Assembly (NCBI GenBank): GCA_049646625.1
Contig: JBARWE010000079.1
Location: forward strand, 1-35,650
DNA: 35,650 bases
Reading direction: 5' to 3'
From: PRO6 sp049646625
GTDB lineage: Bacteria > Pseudomonadota > Alphaproteobacteria > Rhizobiales > Xanthobacteraceae
Shown here in pieces: positions 27,858-35,650 of the stretch. Each line of letters begins with the position of its first letter. Position 1 is the first letter of the stretch. A program made the position numbers and the translations under genes. The notes under the pieces are model-generated. The model did no database searches. It was not told the origin of the DNA and saw only the letters and a program-made list of their open reading frames with translations.

Positions 27858-28766
27858 ATGTCGTTGGAGCGCTTTCGCAGAACGAGGATGGTCGTGCTTA
27901 CCCGGCGTTCGACAGTCTATCAGGCGGCCCGCGCAATGATGGACAATCATATCGGCTCGGTGCTGGTCAGCGAACCGCGGGGGCTTGCGGGGATTATCAC
28001 CGATCGCGACCTCGCGCTCGCCGTTCTCGGCGGTGACCTTGATCCGAAAACGGCGACGCTCGGAGACGTCATGTCGGAGCACGTCGTGAGTTGCGATATC
28101 GGTGCCGATCTCGGCGAGGTGGCACGGTTGATGAAGGAAAACAACGTTCGGCGCATTCCTCTCACCGAGAACGGAAAGCTCGCCGGCCTGGTAACGTTCG
28201 ACGATCTGGTGGTCGATGGCGCGGTGAGCCAGGAGGCGCTGTGCGCCATCGTGACCGCGCAGTTGGAGGTCGAGGCGCCGCAGAAGCCGGCCGGGCAACT
28301 GCATCCGCAGGGGCCAGGCAAGGCGGAGCAACGTCCGGTCAGCCGGACCCGTGCACTGATGCGGGCGAAAGCGCGCGCGGATGCGTCATACGGCCGGCTG
28401 ATCGACGCGGTTGCGGCCGCAACAGGACTCGATCGCGACCGATCGGGGCGAGCGCTGGTGATTGCCGTGTGCATGCTGTGCCGTCGCCTCAGCCCGCAAG
28501 AGGCCCGAGATCTGGTGGCGCAGCTTCCATCAAAATTACAGGCCGGACTCGATCAGTGTCTCGACGGGCCGGATCGGAGCGTTACGGCTGACGCGATGCG
28601 CACCGAACTCGGCCGCGTCCTCGGCCTGGACACCAACAGCGCGGACGCCGTGCTCACGGGAATTTGCGAGGCGCTGGCGCGAACCGTATCGGCCGGCCAG
28701 ATCGACGAGGTTCGCGGGCAATTGCCGGAAGGGATGAAGTATCTTTTCGCCTCCGCTGGAGGCTGA
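27858..28766 (+). CDS. CBS-domain pair fused to DUF2267
   Basis: 302 residues from ATG 27858, with AGGAGG four to nine bases upstream; the frame opens 13 codons earlier without a site. Residues about 5-130 form two CBS motifs (TVYQAARAMMDNHIGSVLV, GIITDRDLALAVL; DLGEVARLMKENNVRRIPL, GLVTFDDLV) that usually bind adenosine nucleotides as an energy sensor. Residues about 165-300 are a helical DUF2267-like domain (LSPQEARDLVAQLPSKLQ; TADAMRTELGRVLG). The function of the combination is not known to me. It follows the universal stress gene by 60 bases and converges with the SDR gene across a terminator hairpin. It probably belongs to the same stress regulon. Confidence 0.88.
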   Translation: MSLERFRRTRMVVLTRRSTVYQAARAMMDNHIGSVLVSEPRGLAGIITDRDLALAVLGGDLDPKTATLGDVMSEHVVSCDIGADLGEVARLMKENNVRRIPLTENGKLAGLVTFDDLVVDGAVSQEALCAIVTAQLEVEAPQKPAGQLHPQGPGKAEQRPVSRTRALMRAKARADASYGRLIDAVAAATGLDRDRSGRALVIAVCMLCRRLSPQEARDLVAQLPSKLQAGLDQCLDGPDRSVTADAMRTELGRVLGLDTNSADAVLTGICEALARTVSAGQIDEVRGQLPEGMKYLFASAGG

Positions 28767-28807
28767 TCCCGAAAGGGCCTTGCCTCAACCAACAGGTCAA
28801 CCGGCGA

Positions 28808-28834
28808 GCCTGATCCAACGGGATTGGATCAGGC
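28808..28834. terminator. Bidirectional hairpin between convergent genes
   Basis: GCCTGATCCAA (28808-28818) and TTGGATCAGGC (28824-28834) form a perfect 11-bp stem with a 5-base loop. It lies between the stops at 28766 (plus) and 28896 (minus), where a shared terminator is expected, although no long U run follows. Confidence 0.65.
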
Positions 28835-28895
28835 CCCGGACGTCCGCGCCACCTGCCATCTTCTCTTTACGGCATCGAGTTGCGCTCTGTGAGAT

Positions 28896-29681
28896 TCAAA
28901 CGAACACCATGCCGCCATCGACCACCAGGGACTGGCCAGTCATGTAGTCAGAATCCGGTGAGGCGAGAAAGCACGCAACACCGGCCAGATCATCAGCGAC
29001 AGACGAGCGCCCCAGAAGAACGGTCGCCGAGAAGCCCTCAAACGCCTCGTTCTCACGATGCGTCAGCCCCTCATCACGAAAGCCCTTGTCTATCACCTTC
29101 CACATCTCGGTGGCGACGACGCCCGGGCAGATCGCGTTGACGGTGATCTTCTCTGGTGCGAGAGCGCTGGCAGCAGCCTGGGTCAATCCGATGACCGCAA
29201 ATTTGCTTGCGCTATAGTGGGCCAGCGGCTCATAGCCCTGCTTTCCCGCGATGGACGCCGTATTGATAATCTTTCCGCCGCTTCTCTGTGCGATCATCTG
29301 CCTGGCCGCCTCCTGCATGCAGATCAGCGTCCCCAGCCCGTTGGTATCCATGATCCGGCGCCAGTCCTCATCGGTGATCGACAGGAACCGGCGGGTTTGC
29401 GCGATGCCGGCATTGTTGAAGATCACATCCAGGCGACCAAACGCATGGACCGCAGCGTCGATCATGGCCTTGACGCTGTCACGGCGGGTGATGTCAACGT
29501 CGACACCGACCGCTTTGCCGCCCGTATCGGAAATAGCTTTCGCAACCTTTCCCGCAGCGGCTTCATCGAGATCGGCGATGACAAGTCTGGCGCCTCGTTG
29601 AGCAAGGCCACGAGCCATTGCCTCGCCGATCCCACGTCCAGCGCCCGTGACAATGATCGAACGTCCATCCAGGTCCGCCAT
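28896..29681 (-). CDS. Short-chain dehydrogenase, acetoin/2,3-butanediol type
   Basis: 261 residues, start ATG 29681 after GGAGG. Classical SDR: cofactor motif TGAGRGIGEA (12-21), D at the end of beta-2 (VIADLDE, suggesting NAD(H)), NNAG, the catalytic S of NTASIAG and YSASK (Y-x3-K). The C-terminal DYMTGQSLVVDGGMVFV resembles diacetyl/acetoin reductases and meso-2,3-butanediol dehydrogenases (BudC). The preceding operon genes resemble acetoin dehydrogenase subunits, so interconversion of butanediol, acetoin or diacetyl fits. Other hydroxy-substrates cannot be excluded. Last gene of the five-gene minus-strand operon, 40 bases after the E2 gene. Confidence 0.85.
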   Translation of the reverse strand: MADLDGRSIIVTGAGRGIGEAMARGLAQRGARLVIADLDEAAAGKVAKAISDTGGKAVGVDVDITRRDSVKAMIDAAVHAFGRLDVIFNNAGIAQTRRFLSITDEDWRRIMDTNGLGTLICMQEAARQMIAQRSGGKIINTASIAGKQGYEPLAHYSASKFAVIGLTQAAASALAPEKITVNAICPGVVATEMWKVIDKGFRDEGLTHRENEAFEGFSATVLLGRSSVADDLAGVACFLASPDSDYMTGQSLVVDGGMVFV

Positions 29682-29721
29682 GATACCCTCCTTCCTCCGC
29701 GAACATCCGCATCCCGCGTGG

Positions 29722-30462
29722 TTATTTTGGCGCCGCTAATGTCTGCCGCAGCGATTGCATGAAACGGCCGCCGGCCGCACCATCGATCACACGATGATCG
29801 TATGTCAGCGTCAGCGGCAGCATCAGCCGGGCCACGAATTCGCCATCGATCGCCATGACCTTCTGGCGAGCACACCCGACGCCAAGGACTGCCACTTCAG
29901 GGGCATTGATCGTCGGGGTGAAGCCGGTTCCACCAAGCTCACCCAAATTGGAAACGGAGAAGCAGCCTCCCTCGCAATCGGCGAAGGAAAGACGACCATC
30001 GCGCGCCTTTCGTGCCAGTTCATCGATCGAGGCAGCCAATTCGAACAGGCTTTTCCTGTCGGCGCCTCTGATGACGGGCGCCACCAGCCCGGCCGGCGTA
30101 TCGGTCGCGAACGCGATGTTATAGAATTTTTTCACGATCAGGTCATCGCCCGCGTCGTCCAGCGAAGCATTGAACTCTGGAAACTTCTTCAAAGTCTCGA
30201 CGCAGGCCTGGATGATAAATGCCAGAATCGTAAGCTTGACGTTCTCGGCCGCGGCCTTTGGCTTGAGTTCGCGACGCAGCGTATCAAGCGCCGTCAGATC
30301 AACCTCGTCGAACTGCGTGACCTGCGGGACATTGAGCCAGGCGGCCGACATCCGACGGCCGATAACCTTGCGAATGCTGGTGAGCGGCCGGACTTCGACC
30401 GCGCCGAAGAGCGAATAATCGTAGGACTCTACCTTCGGGAACGCTTCAGGGTTCTGAGGCAT
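29722..30462 (-). CDS. acoC: Dihydrolipoamide acyltransferase (E2) catalytic domain only
   Basis: 246 residues, start ATG 30462 after GGGAAGGG. The protein is just the trimer-forming catalytic core. It begins with VRPLTSIRKVIGRRM (core start in normal E2) and ends with the active-site motif LTYDHRVIDGAAGGRF. GCFSVSNLGELG, typical of E2 cores, is also present. The N-terminal lipoyl domain and the E3/E1-binding domain of ordinary E2 proteins (400 or more residues) are absent; the lipoyl domain is encoded separately just upstream. It should transfer the acyl group, probably acetyl, from lipoyl to CoA. The gene symbol is by analogy with acetoin dehydrogenase and is tentative. Confidence 0.85.
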   Translation of the reverse strand: MPQNPEAFPKVESYDYSLFGAVEVRPLTSIRKVIGRRMSAAWLNVPQVTQFDEVDLTALDTLRRELKPKAAAENVKLTILAFIIQACVETLKKFPEFNASLDDAGDDLIVKKFYNIAFATDTPAGLVAPVIRGADRKSLFELAASIDELARKARDGRLSFADCEGGCFSVSNLGELGGTGFTPTINAPEVAVLGVGCARQKVMAIDGEFVARLMLPLTLTYDHRVIDGAAGGRFMQSLRQTLAAPK

Positions 30463-30556
30463 CGGATAACCCTTCCCTCAACCACCGAAAACTTTGTCTC
30501 CGCTCTTCCCGTTGAGGCCGGGATGACCGTCAAAAATCCACGGCATCCCTCGATAA

Positions 30557-30865
30557 TCAGCCATCAATTTCGGGCTTGAACGTCTGGGCGAAGGCATCGA
30601 TGGCAGCGTCGGCCACCTCAGGTGCCGCAACAATCCCGATCAACGCCCCGACGGGAAGCGTCGCGTTTTCGGCGGCGATCTGCCGGCGCATGATGCCGGA
30701 ACAGGGCGCATCATACTCGGCGGTAATCTTCGACGTCTCGATATCCGCCACCGGCTTGCCTTCCCTGACCTCGCCACCAACCGGAACCCGCCACGTCGCG
30801 ACGGACCCCTCTTTCATCGTTAGCCCAAGCTTGGGCATGATCAGAGCGTGAATATCCTTACTCAT
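30557..30865 (-). CDS. Free-standing lipoyl-domain protein
   Basis: 102 residues, start ATG 30865 overlapping the E1-beta stop as ATGA, so translation is probably coupled. A single biotinyl/lipoyl domain: IMPKLGLTMKEGSVATW, GEVREGKPVADIETSKI with the modifiable lysine in ETSK, and the mirror-half GIMRRQIAAENATLPVGALIGIV. It ends soon after the domain with a short AAIDAFAQTF-like tail. It would serve as the mobile swinging arm between E1, E2 core and E3. A 94-base gap without the usual linker or peripheral binding domain separates it from the E2 core gene, so the two are separate proteins and not one frameshifted gene. Confidence 0.87.
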   Translation of the reverse strand: MSKDIHALIMPKLGLTMKEGSVATWRVPVGGEVREGKPVADIETSKITAEYDAPCSGIMRRQIAAENATLPVGALIGIVAAPEVADAAIDAFAQTFKPEIDG

Positions 30866-31887
30866 GCGGCGTACTTCGCGGAATATGTCACAGCCTCGGT
30901 CACGGCAGCTTCGATTTTTGCAGCGCTGGGGATGTAAAGATCCTCCAACTCCGGGGCAAAGGGCACGGGCGTGTGGGGCGGCGTGACCATCTTGATCGGA
31001 GCCTTGAGTTCGCCAAACGCCTGCTGTGCAGCTTGCGCGGCGATGTCTGTCGCGATGTTGCAGCGCGGATTGGATTCATCGACCACCACCAGCCGTCCGG
31101 TCCGCCGCACGCTGGCGAGAATGGCATCGAAATCGAGCGGGGATACCGTCCGCGGGTCGATCACCGTGCAATCGATGCCTTTCTTTTGCAGGGCATTGGC
31201 CGCCTGTATTGCAAACGCCACCATGCGGCCGATCGCGACAATGGTGATATCGCTTCCCTCTCGGACGACTTTTGCCTTCCCAAACGGGATTGCATAGGGT
31301 TCGTCCGGCACCTCCTCCATGTCGTCATACATCGCCTTGTGTTCGAAGAAGATGACGGGATCGTCGTCCCGGATCGATTGGATCATCAACCCTTTTGCTT
31401 CATAGGGTGAGGACGGGATGACGACTTTCAATCCGGGAATATGCGTGAAAATGGGATAGAGGCATTGGCTATGCTGGCTCGCCGCGCGCGTGCCGGCACC
31501 GAAAAGGGTGCGGATTACCACGGGTGTCGTCGCCTTTCCGCCGAACATATAGCGAAACTTGGCGATCTGGTTGATGATCTGATCGCCGCAAACGCCGACG
31601 AAATCGACGAACATCAGTTGCGCCACCGGCCGCAGGCCATTGATCGCCGCACCGGCGGCAGCGCCGATAAAGGCACTTTCGCTGATCGGCGTATCGTATA
31701 CCCGCTCCCGGCCGAATTTCGGCAACAGCCCCTTGCTCGCACCGAGCACGTCGCCCCATGCGTCCTGTTCGCCTTTGGCGCCCATGCCGCCGGCGATGTC
31801 TTCGCCCAGCAGAATGACGCGCGGATCGCGTTCCATTTCCTGGCGCATCGCTTCATTGAGAGCTTGGCGAAACGACTTCTTGCTCAT
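30862..31887 (-). CDS. acoB: 2-oxo-acid/acetoin dehydrogenase E1 component, beta subunit
   Basis: 341 residues from ATG 31887; six codons upstream a TTG (31905) overlaps the E1-alpha stop but is less likely. The transketolase-like fold is plain: RVILLGEDIAGGMGAKG, RVYDTPISESAFIGAAAGAA, VDFVGVCGDQIINQIAKFRYM, and the C-terminal domain GSDITIVAIGRMV and VIDPRTVSPLD. Length and motifs fit E1-beta of the pyruvate/acetoin group; the wording around GEDIAGG...DAWGDVLGASKGL is closest in my memory to acetoin dehydrogenase. It pairs with the alpha subunit encoded 14 bases upstream to form the thiamine diphosphate enzyme. Pyruvate or another 2-oxo acid remains possible as substrate. Confidence 0.9.
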   Translation of the reverse strand: MSKKSFRQALNEAMRQEMERDPRVILLGEDIAGGMGAKGEQDAWGDVLGASKGLLPKFGRERVYDTPISESAFIGAAAGAAINGLRPVAQLMFVDFVGVCGDQIINQIAKFRYMFGGKATTPVVIRTLFGAGTRAASQHSQCLYPIFTHIPGLKVVIPSSPYEAKGLMIQSIRDDDPVIFFEHKAMYDDMEEVPDEPYAIPFGKAKVVREGSDITIVAIGRMVAFAIQAANALQKKGIDCTVIDPRTVSPLDFDAILASVRRTGRLVVVDESNPRCNIATDIAAQAAQQAFGELKAPIKMVTPPHTPVPFAPELEDLYIPSAAKIEAAVTEAVTYSAKYAA

Positions 31888-31901
31888 GAGCCTGGCCTTT
31901 C

Positions 31902-32870
31902 TCAATAGCTTTCGTACACGTCGGTCGTGAGGTCGGCGGCGTCCGGCGGCGGTGCTGACTTCGCCTCGGACACCGCCTTATCGATACGCTCGGCGGTGTC
32001 CCGATCGACCTCGTCGAGGGCATCGCCGTCCAGCAGGCCGCCGCTCGTCACCCGCGCCCGAAACAAGGACAGGCAATCAGCGAACCGCCGCTCATCTGCG
32101 ACCTCGCCCGGCGGCCGATAGGTCATCGCGTCGCCCTCGAAGTGCCCGTAGTAGCGGGTAAACTTGATGTGCAGAAACTGCGGCCCCTCGCCCGCGCGAA
32201 TGCGGGCGATCGCCTCATCGGCGGCACGATAGACCGCGAAAAAATCGCGACCGTCCACCCGCTCGCCGGGAATGCCGAACCCCCGTGCCCGCAGGACCGG
32301 ATTCTGCCCGCCAATCGACCAGTCGCTCGACGTGCTCTCGGCATAGCCGTTATCTTCGAGCACGAAGAACACCGGGAGCTGATGGACCGAAGCAAGGTTC
32401 ATCGACTCAAGGGTGGTGCCCTGGTTGAATGCGCCGTCGCCGAAGAAAGCCACGGCGACCCCACCTGTTTTGCGCGCCTTCGCCGCGAGCGCCGCACCAC
32501 AGGCAAGAGGCGGTCCGCCGCCGACAATACCATTGGCGCCGAGCATACCTTTTTCGAGGTCGGCAATGTGCATCGAGCCGCCCTTGCCCTTGCACAACCC
32601 GCCCTGCCGGCCAAATATTTCTTTCATCATACCGCCGATATCGCAGCCCTTGCCGATGCAATGGCCGTGGCCGCGATGCGTGCTGGTGATGTAGTCGGCG
32701 CCATCCAGGTGCATGCATACGCCGATCGCGGACGCCTCTTCGCCTGCATAGAGGTGGACGAAGCCGGGAATCTTACCGGTTGCAAACTCTTTATGAACGC
32801 GCTCCTCGAATTCGCGGATCGTGCGCATTCTTGTGTAAGCGGTTTTGAGATCGTCACGGCTGAGCTGCAT
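31902..32870 (-). CDS. acoA: 2-oxo-acid/acetoin dehydrogenase E1 component, alpha subunit
   Basis: 322 residues, start ATG 32870 with GGAGG nine bases upstream. The thiamine diphosphate motif is visible as GDGAFNQGTTLESMNLASV followed by EDNGYAEST (GDG...DN). Also present are GFVHLYAGEEASAIGV, HRGHGHCIGKG and KGGSMHIADLEKGMLGANG, characteristic of pyruvate/acetoin E1-alpha. First gene of the operon alpha, beta, lipoyl, E2 core, SDR. No E3 (dihydrolipoamide dehydrogenase) gene is in the operon, so it must borrow one. An FNR/FixK-like box 62 bases upstream suggests induction under low oxygen. Substrate assignment (acetoin versus pyruvate) is likely but unproven. Confidence 0.9.
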   Translation of the reverse strand: MQLSRDDLKTAYTRMRTIREFEERVHKEFATGKIPGFVHLYAGEEASAIGVCMHLDGADYITSTHRGHGHCIGKGCDIGGMMKEIFGRQGGLCKGKGGSMHIADLEKGMLGANGIVGGGPPLACGAALAAKARKTGGVAVAFFGDGAFNQGTTLESMNLASVHQLPVFFVLEDNGYAESTSSDWSIGGQNPVLRARGFGIPGERVDGRDFFAVYRAADEAIARIRAGEGPQFLHIKFTRYYGHFEGDAMTYRPPGEVADERRFADCLSLFRARVTSGGLLDGDALDEVDRDTAERIDKAVSEAKSAPPPDAADLTTDVYESY

Positions 32871-32925
32871 TACCCATTCCTCCCGCTAGTTTCTCTAATC
32901 AATCCCTCGGCGTGGGCCGGCGGCA

Positions 32926-32939
32926 TTGATCTGCGTCAA
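32926..32939 (-). promoter_or_regulatory. FNR/FixK-like box upstream of the acetoin-dehydrogenase-like operon
   Basis: TTGATCTGCGTCAA fits TTGA-N6-TCAA. The centre is 62.5 bases before ATG 32870. With the usual -41.5 spacing, transcription would start about 21 bases before the ATG, leaving room for the GGAGG site. Confidence 0.65.
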
Positions 32940-33157
32940 GTTTGCAGTGCGTTACCGGCCTGCACGGCTACGAGGTACTCGACGCCTCGATCGTGCGGAC
33001 GATCGTTCCATAAACCATCCCACCGGAGCGGGATCGGCCGACGCCCAATTTCTCCCGGAATACGGAGGTGGCCCCATGCCGCCTGACGTGCGGTAGACAA
33101 GTTTCCACGACGCCTCGCGTTGCAACGGCGGGATCTCGCCGCCTTCGGTTTCCGAAT

Positions 33158-33177
33158 ATATTTTAAGTATAAAATAT
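33158..33177 (+). promoter_or_regulatory. AT-rich palindrome, candidate operator of the CoA-thioester hydroxylase gene
   Basis: ATATTTTA-AGTA-TAAAATAT is a perfect inverted repeat with 8-base arms in otherwise GC-rich DNA, 75 bases upstream of ATG 33252. The size and AT-richness fit a MarR- or TetR-type operator overlapping a promoter; aromatic-CoA catabolic genes are often controlled by such regulators. No regulator gene is in the window. Confidence 0.5.
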
Positions 33178-33251
33178 CTTGAAGGGACGCCCGCCGGCTG
33201 CTAGGGTCGACGTAAGACAAGGCACAAGCCGATCGGCCCGGAGGAAGTAAC

Positions 33252-35585
33252 ATGAAGATAGTCTGCATCGGCGGAGGTGCGGCCGGCCTTTATTTCGCGC
33301 TGCTGATGAAGCGTCAGCACCCGGCGCATCAAATCAGCGTCGTTGAGCGCAACAAGCCGTACGATACATTCGGCTGGGGGGTGGTGTTCTCCGATGCCAC
33401 CATGCAGTCGATGCGGCAGTGGGATCCGGATACGGCGGCACGGATCGAGGATGCGTTCAACCACTGGGACGATATCGAGCTGATCTTCAAGGGTCGAAAA
33501 ATCCGCACCACCGGCCACGGCTTCGTCGGCATCGGCCGCAAGAAGATGCTCAACATCCTGCAGGACCGCTGCATCGAGCTCGGCGTGGAACTGGTGTTCG
33601 AGCGTGAAGTCGAGAGCGATGGCGAATTTCCAGACGCCGACCTGATCATCGCCGCCGACGGCATCAACTCGAAGATCCGCATCAAGTATAATCACGTCTT
33701 CAAGCCGGATATCGCGGTACGGCCGAACCGCTACATCTGGCTCGGCACCCGCCGGCGGTTCGACGCCTTCACCTTCGACTTCCGCAAGACCGAGCACGGC
33801 TGGTTCCAGGCGCACATCTATCGCTTCGACGCCGACACCGCGACCTTCATCGTCGAGACGACCGAGGACGTGTTCAAGGCGCACGGCCTCGACAAAATGG
33901 ATCAGGAGCAGTCGATTGCCTTCTGCGAGCGGCTGTTCGCCGAGACGCTCGACGGTCACGAACTGCTGACCAATGCGCGCCATCTGCGCGGCTCGGCATG
34001 GCTTAATTTCAACCGGCTGATCTGCGATAGATGGAGCCATTTCAACGGCAACAGCCATGTCGTGCTGATGGGCGACAGCGCCCACACCGCGCATTTCGCG
34101 ATCGGCTCCGGGACCAAGCTGGCGATCGACGACGCCATCGAACTCACGCGGCAGTTCGATATTTTCGGCCATGAGGCGGACAAGATCCCGGCCGTGCTCG
34201 AAGCCTACGAGGAGGTGCGGCGCGTCGATGTCGCACGCATCCAGAATGCCGCCCGCAATGCGATGGAGTGGTTCGAGGTCGCCGGCAAACGCTATGCCGA
34301 TACGCTGGAGCCGGAGCAATTCATGTATTCGATGCTGACCCGCTCGCAGCGCATCAGCCATGAGAATCTCCGGTTGCGCGACAAGGCCTGGCTGGAAAGC
34401 TACGAGCGCTGGTTCGCGGCGCGGGCCGGTGTCGAGCCGACCCCTAACGGCGATGCCCTGCCGCCGATGTTCACGCCCTACAAGGTGCGTGGACTGACGT
34501 TGCACAACCGCATCATCGTGTCACCGATGGCGATGTACTCGGCGACGGACGGCGTGCCGGGTGATTTTCATCTGGTGCATCTGGGGGCGCGCGCGATGGG
34601 CGGCGCGGCGCTGGTGTTTCCCGAGATGACCTGCGTGTCGTCGGATGCCCGCATCACGCCGGGTTGCCTCGGCTTATGGAACGAGGAGCAGGCCAAGGCA
34701 TTCAAGCGCATCGTCGATTTCGTGCACCGGGAGACCCCGGCCAAGATCGGCGTGCAGCTCGGCCATGCCGGCCGCAAAGGCGCAACCAGGGTAGCCTGGG
34801 AGGGCATCGACCAGCCGCTCGACCAAGGTGGCTGGCCGCTGATATCGGCCTCTGCCCTTCCCTATCTCAAGCACTCGGTCACGCCACGCGCGATGACCCG
34901 GCAGGATATGGACCGGGTGACGGGCGATTTCGTTGCGGCGACGAGGCGCGCTGCCGATATCGGCTTCGACATTCTCGAACTGCACGCCGCGCACGGCTAC
35001 CTGCTGTCGAGTTTCCTGTCGCCATTGACCAACCTGCGCAACGATGCCTATGGCGGCGACCACGAGAACCGCGCCCGCTTCCCGTTGGAAGTATTCCGGG
35101 CGATCCGCGAAGCGTGGCCTCAAGACAGACCGATATCAGTGCGCCTTTCCACTCACGACTGGTTCGAGGGTGGCAACACGCCTGACGATGCGGCGATCTT
35201 CGCCCGGATGTTCAAGGAGGCCGGCGCCGACCTGATCGACTGCTCGTCGGGCCAGGTGGTGAAGGAAGAGCAGCCGGTTTACGGCCGCCTGTTCCAGACG
35301 CCATTCTCTGACAAGATCCGCAACGAGATTGCGGTTCCGACCATCGCGGTCGGTGCGATCTCCGAAGCCGACCATGCCAACTCGGTGATCGCCGCCGGTC
35401 GTGCTGATCTGTGCGCCGTCGCCCGCCCGCACCTTGCTGACCCGTCCTTCGTGATGCATGAGGCCGCGAAGATCGGCTACAAGGGCCAGGCGTGGCCGAA
35501 GCAGTATCTGTCGGCCCGCTACCAGTACGAGGCCAACCTCGCGCGGGCCGCGGCTGCGGCCGAAGCCACCGGCGCGGTGCGATGA
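33252..35585 (+). CDS. Bifunctional salicylyl-CoA 5-hydroxylase / anthraniloyl-CoA monooxygenase-type flavoprotein
   Basis: 777 residues, ATG 33252 with GGAGG seven bases upstream. Residues 1-390 are an FAD monooxygenase of the PHBH class: dinucleotide motif CIGGGAAGLY (5-14), DLIIAADGINSKIR and VVLMGDSAHTAHF (the GD motif). Residues about 410-765 are an old-yellow-enzyme-like FMN domain: FTPYKVRGLTLHNRIIVSPM, QLGHAGRKG, LELHAAHGYLLSSFLSPLTN and RADLCAVARPHLADP. This architecture is known from anthraniloyl-CoA monooxygenase/reductase and salicylyl-CoA 5-hydroxylase, which hydroxylate the CoA thioester, in the first case with ring reduction. Which CoA ester is used here cannot be decided. The next gene overlaps it by ATGA, indicating an aromatic catabolic operon that continues outside the window. 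Confidence 0.92.
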   Translation: MKIVCIGGGAAGLYFALLMKRQHPAHQISVVERNKPYDTFGWGVVFSDATMQSMRQWDPDTAARIEDAFNHWDDIELIFKGRKIRTTGHGFVGIGRKKMLNILQDRCIELGVELVFEREVESDGEFPDADLIIAADGINSKIRIKYNHVFKPDIAVRPNRYIWLGTRRRFDAFTFDFRKTEHGWFQAHIYRFDADTATFIVETTEDVFKAHGLDKMDQEQSIAFCERLFAETLDGHELLTNARHLRGSAWLNFNRLICDRWSHFNGNSHVVLMGDSAHTAHFAIGSGTKLAIDDAIELTRQFDIFGHEADKIPAVLEAYEEVRRVDVARIQNAARNAMEWFEVAGKRYADTLEPEQFMYSMLTRSQRISHENLRLRDKAWLESYERWFAARAGVEPTPNGDALPPMFTPYKVRGLTLHNRIIVSPMAMYSATDGVPGDFHLVHLGARAMGGAALVFPEMTCVSSDARITPGCLGLWNEEQAKAFKRIVDFVHRETPAKIGVQLGHAGRKGATRVAWEGIDQPLDQGGWPLISASALPYLKHSVTPRAMTRQDMDRVTGDFVAATRRAADIGFDILELHAAHGYLLSSFLSPLTNLRNDAYGGDHENRARFPLEVFRAIREAWPQDRPISVRLSTHDWFEGGNTPDDAAIFARMFKEAGADLIDCSSGQVVKEEQPVYGRLFQTPFSDKIRNEIAVPTIAVGAISEADHANSVIAAGRADLCAVARPHLADPSFVMHEAAKIGYKGQAWPKQYLSARYQYEANLARAAAAAEATGAVR

Positions 35586-35650
35586 CACAGCGGCGGCCAG
35601 CCTTCGTCACCGGCGCCGGCAGCGGCATCGGCAGGGCGATCGCGCTGCGG
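35582..35650 (+). CDS. Short-chain dehydrogenase, N-terminal fragment (continues past window)
   Basis: ATG 35582 overlaps the upstream stop as ATGA. Only 23 codons are visible; they include the Rossmann motif TGAGSGIGRA right after a short strand (RPAFV), diagnostic of SDR enzymes. Translational coupling suggests it works in the same aromatic CoA-ester pathway, perhaps on a hydroxyacyl-CoA intermediate. Truncated by the window edge. Confidence 0.8.
   Translation, partial: MTQRRPAFVTGAGSGIGRAIALR

Overview
The window is high-GC alphaproteobacterial DNA. The gene content (salicylyl/anthraniloyl-CoA hydroxylase, FixK/FNR-type boxes, a 16S-Ile-Ala-23S-5S operon with a helix-9 intervening sequence in 23S) points to the Bradyrhizobium/Rhodopseudomonas group. 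That placement is an inference from style and gene families, not from a database search.

Layout. (1) 1-801: 3' part of a Cu+-type P-type ATPase, followed by about 400 bp of rhizobial-style intergenic palindromic repeats. (2) 1129-6977, minus strand: a complete rRNA operon, read from its promoter near 6977 through 16S, tRNA-Ile, tRNA-Ala, 23S and 5S to an intrinsic terminator at 1129-1164. (3) 7314-9368: a membrane-anchored LysM/M23 peptidoglycan endopeptidase. (4) 17360-9409, minus strand: a probable five-gene type I secretion operon. It encodes a Q/N/D-rich repeat protein, a second large repeat protein, the ABC exporter, the HlyD adaptor and an acetyltransferase-TPR fusion. Two unrecognised small proteins and a LuxR-type regulator with a degenerate receiver domain lie upstream. 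The two repeat proteins share a Q-x-N-x-L-x-D-x-D motif and are the best candidate here for an undescribed secreted system.

(5) 20404-24125: a 3.6-kb integrated element that splits a tRNA-Arg(CCT) gene exactly at its anticodon loop. The 5' half is at 20404-20442 and the 3' half at 24081-24125, and their acceptor and anticodon stems are complementary. The element carries its own intact but different tRNA-Arg(CCT), a convergent restriction-modification pair, a nuclease-like ORF and the N-terminal stub of a tyrosine integrase, so it looks stranded. (6) 24302-32939: a stress/low-oxygen block. It holds an accessory FtsH, a ribosome-hibernation/cold-shock fusion protein, a universal stress protein, a CBS-DUF2267 protein, and an acetoin-dehydrogenase-like 2-oxo-acid dehydrogenase operon with an acetoin/butanediol-type SDR. 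The E2 of that complex is split into two proteins. Four FNR/FixK-like boxes (TTGA-N6-TCAA or one mismatch) sit in the promoter regions of this block. (7) 33252-35650: a bifunctional salicylyl-CoA 5-hydroxylase/anthraniloyl-CoA monooxygenase-type flavoprotein, translationally coupled to a truncated SDR at the window edge.

How it fits together. The secretion operon probably builds an extracellular or surface repeat protein, perhaps under the neighbouring regulator. The stress block looks like one oxygen-responsive regulon combining ribosome hibernation, membrane proteolysis, stress proteins and C4/2-oxo-acid metabolism. All functional statements rest on motifs read by eye.
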